From CAZADA01 sp964636945 (lineage in GTDB: Bacteria > Pseudomonadota > Alphaproteobacteria > Caulobacterales > Maricaulaceae), in NCBI GenBank assembly GCA_964636945.1, contig CAZWVH010000064.1, forward strand, positions 1 through 16,292: a stretch of DNA of 16,292 nt, read 5' to 3'. The translations under genes and the position numbers were made by a program. Shown one piece after another: positions 1 to 6,276 of this stretch (positions are counted from its first letter, which is position 1; the number at the start of each line of letters is the position of its first letter). The notes under the pieces are model-generated. The model searched no databases and had not been told where the DNA came from. It was given only the letters and a program-made list of their open reading frames with translations.

Positions 1-1179
1 GGGCACGCCCTCAAACATGAGCGTGGTGGCGGCGTTCGCCAGCGGGCCATAGACGATGTAGGTGTGGCCCGTGACCCAACCGACATCGGCCGTGCACCAA
101 TAGATATCACCGGGACTATAGTCGAACACATGCTCGTGGGTCATGCTGGCCCAGACCAGATATCCCCCAGTGGTGTGCAACACGCCCTTGGGTTTGCCGG
201 TGGAGCCGGAGGTATAGAGGATAAAGAGCGGATCTTCAGCATTCATGGGTTCGGGGGGACAGTGCGCGTCAACGCCTGGCGCCAAATCTTGGTAGTGGAC
301 GTCACGGCCCTCGGTCATTGGAACGTCAGCGCCGGTGCGATGAAACACCAGCACCGTGTGGACACCTGAGGTGTCGTGATCAGGTTCCTTCAAGGCTTGA
401 TCCACATTGGCTTTGAGCGGAACTGTTTTGCCGCCGCGCACACCTTCGTCGGCCGTGATGATCACGGTGGAGGCGCAGTCCTCCACGCGCCCGGCCAGCG
501 CTTCAGGAGAAAAGCCGCCAAACACCACCGAATGGATGGCGCCAATGCGCGCGCAGGCCAGCATGGCATAGGCGGCTTCCGGAATCATGGGCATGTAGAT
601 CGTCACCCGATCGCCTTTTTGGACACCGCGCGCTTTGAGCACATTGGCGAGGCGGCACACCTCCTCAAAGAGCTCCTGATAAGTGATGTGCTTGGTTTGG
701 TTTTCCTCGTCGCCTTCCCAAATGATCGCCACATGATCGGCTTTGTCGGCCAAGTGCCGGTCGACACAATTGGCGCAAACATTGAGTTCGCCGTCGGCGA
801 ACCAGCGAATGTGCAGATCCTCCTTGGCGAAGGAGGCGTCCATCACTTCGGTGAATGGCTTGATCCAATCCAAACGCTGAGCGTGTTCGCGCCAAAATCC
901 GTCCGGATCGGCAAGCGAGCGCGCATACATGGCGAGATAATCATTGTCCGACAACGTGCCTGAGCGTGCAAACCCATGCGGAACTGGGACCATGCGGGGA
1001 CCGGCTGCCGTTTGTGTGGCCGTCGGCGTTGGCTCGGTGGATGGCATGGGCGACTCCTCTTCAGGGGAAGTTGCCGTCTGGGCATGAACTTCCGGCGCTG
1101 GCGCACTCTGCTCGACTGGGGCGGGTTTCCGCCCAGTTTCAGATGGCCCTTTGCCTTTCAGCCATGAGAATATGCCCAT
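1..1179 (-). CDS. acs: Acetyl-CoA synthetase, N-terminal 393 residues (runs off left edge)
   Basis: Activates acetate with ATP and CoA through acetyl-AMP to give acetyl-CoA in the cytoplasm. The minus strand is open from the ATG at 1177-1179 to base 1, so the 3' end is cut by the window. The protein carries the canonical Acs N-terminal region (GFARSGTLSDNDYLAMYARS, then a DPDGFW segment), the IRWFADGELN and CVDRHL segments, GGFSPEALAGRV, and the AMP-binding P-loop YTSGSTGKPKGV at about residues 322-333. The C-terminal domain with the acetylatable lysine is beyond the edge. About 65 residues precede the usual Acs start: MGIFSWLKGKG, then a Pro/Thr/Glu-rich stretch. I chose the first ATG because AAGGGGAG lies 6-8 bases upstream; an in-frame ATG at 1045-1047 also has GAGGAG six bases upstream. 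The gene lies 82 bases after the MATE exporter gene on the same strand. Identity is certain; the start is not. Confidence 0.95.
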   Translation of the reverse strand, partial: MGIFSWLKGKGPSETGRKPAPVEQSAPAPEVHAQTATSPEEESPMPSTEPTPTATQTAAGPRMVPVPHGFARSGTLSDNDYLAMYARSLADPDGFWREHAQRLDWIKPFTEVMDASFAKEDLHIRWFADGELNVCANCVDRHLADKADHVAIIWEGDEENQTKHITYQELFEEVCRLANVLKARGVQKGDRVTIYMPMIPEAAYAMLACARIGAIHSVVFGGFSPEALAGRVEDCASTVIITADEGVRGGKTVPLKANVDQALKEPDHDTSGVHTVLVFHRTGADVPMTEGRDVHYQDLAPGVDAHCPPEPMNAEDPLFILYTSGSTGKPKGVLHTTGGYLVWASMTHEHVFDYSPGDIYWCTADVGWVTGHTYIVYGPLANAATTLMFEGVP

Positions 1180-1214
1180 GCTGGCGCTCCCCTTGGTGTA
1201 TTGCTTTGGACAGA

Positions 1215-1242
1215 GTCATACCTGTTCAGGGTCGCTTGGCAA
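1215..1242 (-). promoter_or_regulatory. Possible acs promoter
   Basis: On the minus strand TTGCCA (1242-1237) and TATGAC (1220-1215) are 16 bases apart in the short gap between the MATE gene stop and the acs start. Each hexamer matches four of six positions of the general sigma-70 consensus. This is weak evidence; acs could equally be read through from the upstream gene. Confidence 0.2.
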
Positions 1243-1261
1243 AACCCGTTGGAGACGCGTG

Positions 1262-2647
1262 TTAGGCCGGCGAGGATTCACCGATCTCCACACCACTCAA
1301 TTGGGGGCTCAAAGTCCACCACGCCACAATGGCTCCCGCGAGAACATTGGCTGCGGCAATACCGATAAAGGCGCCGATCGGTCCGTTCCATAGCGCGCCA
1401 CCAATCCAAGCCGCCGGCGCAATCAAGGCCATGGACCTCAGGACTGTCATGACTAAAGCCGGTCGCGGACGCGAGAGACCATTGAACCCGGCAGACGCCG
1501 CCATGACGATCCCATACCCCCACATCGAAATGGGCGTAATCCATAGGTAAGCGGCGGCGATGGCGCGCGCCTCCTGATTCGCACCGATGATCGCATCAGT
1601 GATGAACCGGCCGCCCAAAGCCAGTACAACCGCCAACACCAAGCTCCATACGATGCAAAACACAACGCCTGCACGAAATGTTGCGCGAACCCGATGTGGC
1701 AGTCCCGCACCCTGGTTTTGGCCCGTCAAAGGTCCAATGACACCTGAGAGGGCAAACATAGGAATGACCGCAAAGGTCTCCACCCGGCTTGCGGCTGTGA
1801 ATGCCGCGAGCGCTGCATTATCACCTTCACCGCCAAAACGGGCCAGGCTGGCGACCACAAATGCAAGCGCCACCGGGTTGATGCCGGTGGACACCGCGGC
1901 CGGCAGGCCCACCCGCGCCACCGTGATCCAATGGGCTTTGATGCTTTGCCAACTGGCTCCTGCGAAGGAGATCAGCCGTTCGCGAAACACCAGAATCAGC
2001 GCGAACAGCACCGCCGCGCACGCATTGGCCAGCACAGTCGCCAAGGCCGCGCCCGCCATTTCCATGCGCGGAAATGGTCCGACGCCAAAAATCAACAATG
2101 GATCGAGGATCATATTGATGAAGGCGGTCGAGATCATCAGCACGCTGGGCGTCATGATGTTGCCCAAGGCGCGCATAATCCCGTTAGCAATGACCGGGCC
2201 GGCGAGAAACACCAATCCCCAAAACCAAATCTGCAGGTAAATCACCGTCAAGTCTAACAACTCACCGCTGGCGTTCATCAACCGCGCCAGCAAGGGGCTC
2301 AGCCCGACCCCAATCACGCTGACCATGGCGCACACAATCAGACCGAGCAGAATGGCGTCCGTCGTCATGCGTCGGACTGCGTCACGGTCACCCGCGCCCA
2401 CAGCGCGCGCCACAGCGGCGATAGCGCCAGAGCTCAGGCCAATCGCGACAGCAAAAACCGCAAAAGTGATGGGAAAGGCCACACCAACGGCCGCCAATTC
2501 GTTTTCTCCGAGCTGGCCGAGCCAATAGGCGTCAATCAGGGCCACCAAGAAATTGGCGCTAATGGCGATGCTCATGGGAACGACCATGCGCAATATGTGA
2601 TCCATCACCGGGCCTTCGGTCAGCGCGGGGTTGCGGCGTTCAGACAT
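1262..2647 (-). CDS. MATE-family multidrug/toxin efflux transporter
   Basis: Inner-membrane exporter of about 12 transmembrane helices that should use a Na+ or H+ gradient to expel cationic or other small molecules. At 461 residues it has the usual length for the NorM/DinF superfamily. The first helix region contains the family signature: YWLGQLGENELAAVGVAFPI at about residues 41-60, in which the LG and LAAVG elements are typical. Hydrophobic segments continue to the C-terminus, which ends in a short polar tail. The two-fold repeat is visible in the matching helix patterns of each half, with a cytoplasmic loop after helix 6 containing FRERLISFAG. The start at 2645-2647 is supported by AGGA six bases upstream. 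It sits 176 bases downstream of the methyltransferase and 82 bases upstream of acs. Substrate cannot be read from sequence. Confidence 0.92.
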   Translation of the reverse strand: MSERRNPALTEGPVMDHILRMVVPMSIAISANFLVALIDAYWLGQLGENELAAVGVAFPITFAVFAVAIGLSSGAIAAVARAVGAGDRDAVRRMTTDAILLGLIVCAMVSVIGVGLSPLLARLMNASGELLDLTVIYLQIWFWGLVFLAGPVIANGIMRALGNIMTPSVLMISTAFINMILDPLLIFGVGPFPRMEMAGAALATVLANACAAVLFALILVFRERLISFAGASWQSIKAHWITVARVGLPAAVSTGINPVALAFVVASLARFGGEGDNAALAAFTAASRVETFAVIPMFALSGVIGPLTGQNQGAGLPHRVRATFRAGVVFCIVWSLVLAVVLALGGRFITDAIIGANQEARAIAAAYLWITPISMWGYGIVMAASAGFNGLSRPRPALVMTVLRSMALIAPAAWIGGALWNGPIGAFIGIAAANVLAGAIVAWWTLSPQLSGVEIGESSPA

Positions 2648-2823
2648 GGAAAGTCCTGTGTGGCTTCAATGAATGATGAAAATTCTCGCCCTGTCGCCCG
2701 CGCAACCGTGGCGCTGGCGGTCATGGATGTGGGCTGAGATCATGGTCAAGTTTTGGAACTCAGTGATTGTGGGGTATGGGGCTTCGCCGGGGCCGCTCTC
2801 CCTTCCCACAAATCCCCAAAAAA

Positions 2824-3582
2824 TCAAAATGGCTTGCGTGCAAAGATGATGAAGCCGTGATGACCGCCATGATTTTGATGGTCAAGGATGAACGACTTGA
2901 GACCAGCTTCGACCAGAATTTCTAACACGCGGGAAAAGGAATAATCGTACATGGTGATCACGCCGGTTTCAGCAAACCAGCGCGACACCCTCCAGCGCAA
3001 CTGGTTCAGTGGGGCCGACCACCCACGCCACTCCGGCTTAATTTCATGGCTGAATGCAGTCACATGCAATGTCAAAGCACCACCCGGCGCCAGGGCCGCT
3101 GCGAGCGCTGCAATCATCGAATAACCGCGCTTTGGCGGGATATGTTGCAGCACAATGTAGCTGTTCACCCAGTCAAAGCCACCGCCCGCTTCCTCGATCG
3201 AAGCCACCACAGCGGTGTCGTCAAAACCAACTTCAGCCAGATGCCGCTTGCACAGCGTGCGCATGGTTTCTGCGATGTCCACGCCGACGGCGCGTTGCGC
3301 CCTTGAGCGCATGGGGATGAGCAGCCTGCCAACGCCACACCCGAAATCCAAAGCGGCATTGATTTTGGTTGGAACGCCCAGGTCCTTTTCCAATCTGTTT
3401 CTCACCTCGGCGACATAGTGTTCGCCAGAGGCAAAAAACTGTTCTTGAGTTGTCGCGTCTAACGTTTCCCCCTCAAATTCAGGATGGGTGACCACCGCCC
3501 AATACGGCGACTGCTCAGCCAGGCGTTGCCAATCGCGATCTGTGTCGCGTCCCAACAGCCGCGACGCCCGACGCTCTGCCAT
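2824..3582 (-). CDS. Class I SAM-dependent methyltransferase, substrate unknown
   Basis: A 252-residue Rossmann-fold methyltransferase. Motif I is ALDFGCGVGRLL (residues 77-88), the SAM ribose-binding acidic position follows in VGVDIAETM (99-107), and a motif IV-like segment FDWVNSYIVLQHIPP (136-150) is of the type seen in small-molecule and lipid/sugar methyltransferases (UbiE/Methyltransf_11/25 group). The N-terminal 70 residues are mostly polar and probably a substrate-specific cap. There is no signal peptide or membrane segment, so it is cytoplasmic. The start at 3580-3582 has GGAG seven bases upstream and lies only 11 bases after the maeB stop, so it is almost certainly co-transcribed with maeB. 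The C-terminus is rich in histidine (DHQNHGGHHGF), which may be part of the active site. Methyl transfer is well supported; the acceptor is not known. Confidence 0.85.
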   Translation of the reverse strand: MAERRASRLLGRDTDRDWQRLAEQSPYWAVVTHPEFEGETLDATTQEQFFASGEHYVAEVRNRLEKDLGVPTKINAALDFGCGVGRLLIPMRSRAQRAVGVDIAETMRTLCKRHLAEVGFDDTAVVASIEEAGGGFDWVNSYIVLQHIPPKRGYSMIAALAAALAPGGALTLHVTAFSHEIKPEWRGWSAPLNQLRWRVSRWFAETGVITMYDYSFSRVLEILVEAGLKSFILDHQNHGGHHGFIIFARKPF

Positions 3583-3593
3583 GCGACAGCTCC

Positions 3594-5945
3594 CTATTTA
3601 ACAGCAGACTTCGCGGGTTTGGCGCGCTCATGTTCCACAATTGACCGATCGTCGACACCTTCATTGTGGGCCCGCCCCGCAATGTCATAGGCGGCAATGG
3701 ACGCCATGGTCACAATGTCGGATACGGGCGCGCCCAGGCGACAAATCTGCACCGGCTTATCCAAACCCAAAAGCACAGGGCCGATGACCGTGGCGCCGCC
3801 GCCCGCAGCGAGCAGCGATGTGGAAATTGCCGCAGAGTGAATAGCGGGCATGACCAAAACATTGGCTGGCTCGGACAACCGTGAAAACGGATAAAGTCGG
3901 CGATGATCTGGGTCCAACGCCACATCTGCGCCCATCTCGCCTTCAAATTCAAAATCAGGATTACGCGTTTCCAAAATCTCCAGGGCCTCCCGCACCTTGA
4001 CCGACCGCTCTCCGGGCGGTTGTCCAAAGGTGGAATAGGCAATGAGCGCCACCCGTGGAGTGAACCCCATGCGCCGTGCTGCAGCCGCGGCTTCACATGC
4101 AATGTCGGCGAGTTCATTGGCGTCAGGAAACTCGAGCACTGCGGTGTCAGCGATGAACAGCGTGCGGCCGCGCGTCAGTGCGACCGTCATCCCCATCACA
4201 CGCTCGCCGGGCCGTGAATCGATCGCATGGCGGATGTCGCGCAATGAGGTGTCAAAATGGCGCGTGACGCCAGTGACCATCCCATCTGCGTCATCCATGG
4301 CGATCATACATGCGGAGAACACGTTGCGGTCCTGGTTGACCAAACGTTGGCAATCGCGGAGCAGATATCCCTCGCGCTGCAATCGTCCATAGAGGTACGA
4401 TGTCAGGTCTGCATTGCGCACATAATTGCGCGCATTCACAATCTTCAGCGAATTGTCTTCAGGCAGACCCAACAGTTTGATATTGCGTTCGACTTGGTCT
4501 TCGCGACCAACGAGGATCGCCTCACCAAGACCCTGCGACTGAAAAGCGTATGCCGCGCGAATCACCGAGGGTTCTTCGCCCTCTGCAAACACGACCCGTT
4601 TGGGCTCGCTGCGCACGGCGATCTGGATACGCTGAAGCAGTCCGGCCGTCGGGTCCAGCCTGCGTTGGAGCGCATGTCTATAATTGTCCATGTCCCGGAT
4701 GGGCTTGCGCGCCACACCGGTGTCTATCGCAGCCTGCGCCACATAGGGTGGGACAAAGGAGATCAAACGCGGATCGAACGGCGCGGGAATGATGTAGTCC
4801 CGACCGAAAGACAATCGGCGGCCGTGATAGGCGGTGGCCACCTCATCGGGCACATCTTCGCGCGCGAGCTCCGCGAGCGCCCTGGCGCAGGCCAATTTCA
4901 TCTCTTCGTTGATGGTGCGCGCGCGCACGTCCAATGCGCCTCGGAAGATGTAGGGAAAGCCGAGAACATTGTTGACTTGGTTGGGATAATCTGACCGACC
5001 GGTGGCGACAATTGCATCGGGTCGGGCGTTCCGGGCCGCTTCGGGTGTGATCTCCGGGTCAGGGTTTGCCATGGCGAAGATGATCGGTTCCTTGGCCATG
5101 GACTTGACCATGTCTTCGGTGACGACGCCGCCCACCGAAAGCCCGAGTAAGACATCCCGCCCCTTTACCGCTTCAGGCAGTTCGCGCAAATCGGTGTCAA
5201 TGGCGTGTTGAGCCAAACGCGGATGCATATTGCCCGGCCGTCCTTTATACACCACGCCCTTGCGATCGAGGATCACGGCGTTCTTGTCACGCACACCCAA
5301 ACTCTTGATCAATTCCATCACTGATAAACCGGCCGCGCCCGCGCCGATCATGACAACCTTCAGATCTTCAAATTTGCGCTTGGTGAGCATGCAGGCATTG
5401 ATCAAACCCGCCGCTGCAATAATGGCTGTGCCATGCTGATCATCGTGAAACACGGGCACATCGAGCGCCTCGCGCAAGCGGTCTTCAATTTCAAAGCACG
5501 CCGGTGCAGAGATGTCTTCCAAATTGATCCCGCCAAAGCTGGCGCCAAATCCGCGCACGCACTCCACAAACCGATCCACATCGCGTTCATCCACTTCGAT
5601 ATCGATGGAATCCACATCGGCAAATCGTTTGAACAGGACCGATTTGCCTTCCATGACTGGTTTGGACGCCATGGGCCCTAAATCTCCCAGCCCAAGAATC
5701 GCCGTTCCATTCGACACAACAGCAACGGTATTGCCCTTGGATGTGAAGTCGTAGGCAAGATCCTCGTCTTTTGCGATGGCTTTGACCGGCCAAGCGACGC
5801 CGGGACTATAGGCTAGTGAAAGGTCGCGCTGGGTGGACATGGGCTTAGTGGGCTGCACTGCAAGCTTGCCGGGCGTGGGAAACTTATGAAACGCGAGGGC
5901 TTCTGCTTCAGTGAATTCAGTCGCGCTGCCGTCCGACTTGGCCAT
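3594..5945 (-). CDS. maeB: NADP-dependent malic enzyme with C-terminal phosphotransacetylase-like domain
   Basis: Oxidatively decarboxylates malate to pyruvate and CO2, probably with NADP+. Residues 16-430 are the malic enzyme: AYSPGV with catalytic Tyr46, MEGKSVLFK with catalytic Lys101, metal-binding acidic residues in NLEDISAP (143-144) and FHDDQHGT (167-173), then the dinucleotide-binding loop GAGAAG (201-206). From about residue 438 to 770 the protein matches phosphate acetyltransferase (VVFAEGEEPSVIRAA, then VLVMPAIHSAAISTSLL). The 783-residue length is typical of the large hybrid class. In characterised relatives the PTA-like domain does not act as a PTA but senses acetyl-CoA, which inhibits the enzyme. 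The start at 5943-5945 has only a weak AGGG about 12 bases upstream. It is first in a unit with the methyltransferase and diverges from the autotransporter gene. Confidence 0.95.
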   Translation of the reverse strand: MAKSDGSATEFTEAEALAFHKFPTPGKLAVQPTKPMSTQRDLSLAYSPGVAWPVKAIAKDEDLAYDFTSKGNTVAVVSNGTAILGLGDLGPMASKPVMEGKSVLFKRFADVDSIDIEVDERDVDRFVECVRGFGASFGGINLEDISAPACFEIEDRLREALDVPVFHDDQHGTAIIAAAGLINACMLTKRKFEDLKVVMIGAGAAGLSVMELIKSLGVRDKNAVILDRKGVVYKGRPGNMHPRLAQHAIDTDLRELPEAVKGRDVLLGLSVGGVVTEDMVKSMAKEPIIFAMANPDPEITPEAARNARPDAIVATGRSDYPNQVNNVLGFPYIFRGALDVRARTINEEMKLACARALAELAREDVPDEVATAYHGRRLSFGRDYIIPAPFDPRLISFVPPYVAQAAIDTGVARKPIRDMDNYRHALQRRLDPTAGLLQRIQIAVRSEPKRVVFAEGEEPSVIRAAYAFQSQGLGEAILVGREDQVERNIKLLGLPEDNSLKIVNARNYVRNADLTSYLYGRLQREGYLLRDCQRLVNQDRNVFSACMIAMDDADGMVTGVTRHFDTSLRDIRHAIDSRPGERVMGMTVALTRGRTLFIADTAVLEFPDANELADIACEAAAAARRMGFTPRVALIAYSTFGQPPGERSVKVREALEILETRNPDFEFEGEMGADVALDPDHRRLYPFSRLSEPANVLVMPAIHSAAISTSLLAAGGGATVIGPVLLGLDKPVQICRLGAPVSDIVTMASIAAYDIAGRAHNEGVDDRSIVEHERAKPAKSAVK

Positions 5946-6110
5946 GATTGGTTACATCCCTATTCAGTATCTTTCTTGCGCACTTTTCGGCCCATCCACA
6001 TGCGGCTCGCAACTGGGCGTATGCGCCGATCACCGGTAGGATGCAAATTCTATCGGAAGGCAACAAGCGGTTTTGATTTTCTATCACGTCGGCGCCTTTG
6101 GGCTTGCGTT

Positions 6111-6129
6111 AACGTCCGAAATTGACGTT
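6111..6129. promoter_or_regulatory. Inverted repeat, possible operator
   Basis: AACGTC (6111-6116) and GACGTT (6124-6129) form a perfect six-base inverted repeat around a 7-base AT-rich spacer. The geometry resembles a dimeric regulator site, but six-base arms can occur by chance. Confidence 0.3.
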
Positions 6130-6143
6130 GTGTGCGTCTGGTC

Positions 6144-6173
6144 TGCCCATGAGCCTGGACAGAAGCATGGGCA
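6144..6173. promoter_or_regulatory. Perfect 8-base inverted repeat, possible operator
   Basis: TGCCCATG (6144-6151) and CATGGGCA (6166-6173) are exact reverse complements separated by 14 bases. The repeat lies some 30-60 bases upstream of the proposed -35 element at 6201, where an activator or repressor of the autotransporter gene could bind. It is not followed by a T-run, so a terminator is unlikely. A 22-base centre-to-centre spacing puts the half-sites about two helical turns apart. Confidence 0.4.
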
Positions 6174-6197
6174 ATTTATGAGATTGTTTGAGGTTCC

Positions 6198-6212
6198 CCG
6201 TCGACGCGACGG
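6198..6212. repeat. Short hairpin overlapping the proposed -35 element
   Basis: CCGTCG (6198-6203) and CGACGG (6207-6212) are perfect complements around the 3-base loop ACG. The repeat covers the candidate -35 element at 6201-6207, so a regulator binding here would compete with RNA polymerase. It may also be chance in GC-rich DNA. Confidence 0.3.
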
Positions 6213-6229
6213 CTTAGGTCTACTAGAAC
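6201..6229 (+). promoter_or_regulatory. Candidate housekeeping promoter of the autotransporter operon
   Basis: TCGACGC (6201-6207) matches six of seven positions of the Caulobacter sigma-73 -35 consensus TTGACGS. ACTAGAAC (6222-6229) matches seven of eight positions of the -10 consensus GCTANAWC. The spacing of 14 bases is inside the known 10-14 range. Transcription would begin near 6235-6240, giving a leader of about 40 bases. Confidence 0.45.
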
Positions 6230-6276
6230 CGTGAGAGTCATCGGTCGCCAATCGGCCGAATTGGGGGAAGAGGGAG

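Larger units (their letters stand above)
5946..6276. other. Divergent intergenic region between maeB and the autotransporter gene
   Basis: These 331 bases contain no credible coding sequence in any frame. They must hold promoters for both divergent genes. On the plus strand I see a Caulobacter-type promoter candidate and three perfect inverted repeats (listed separately), all in the half nearer the autotransporter. I could not find a convincing maeB promoter on the minus strand. A weak CCAAT/ATTGG repeat around CGGCCG (6248-6264) also lies just upstream of the autotransporter ribosome-binding site. Confidence 0.8.

Noticed and set aside
376..963. 195-codon open frame on the plus strand
   Set aside because: It lies opposite acs, which has continuous strong homology on the minus strand; the plus-strand translation has no recognisable domain.
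1587..2240. 217-codon plus-strand open frame opposite the MATE gene
   Set aside because: Its composition is the antisense of membrane helices (Thr/Asn/Ala rich) with no family signature; a shadow of the exporter gene.
2648..2823. Possible terminator or small gene between the methyltransferase and MATE genes
   Set aside because: GC-rich GGGGCTTCGCC near 2778 gives only a three-base-pair stem, and no T-run or coding frame with a ribosome-binding site is present. A TTGACC on the minus strand has no matching -10.
4257..4994. 245-codon plus-strand open frame opposite maeB
   Set aside because: The minus-strand reading is a complete, motif-perfect malic enzyme. Long antisense frames are common in GC-rich genes.
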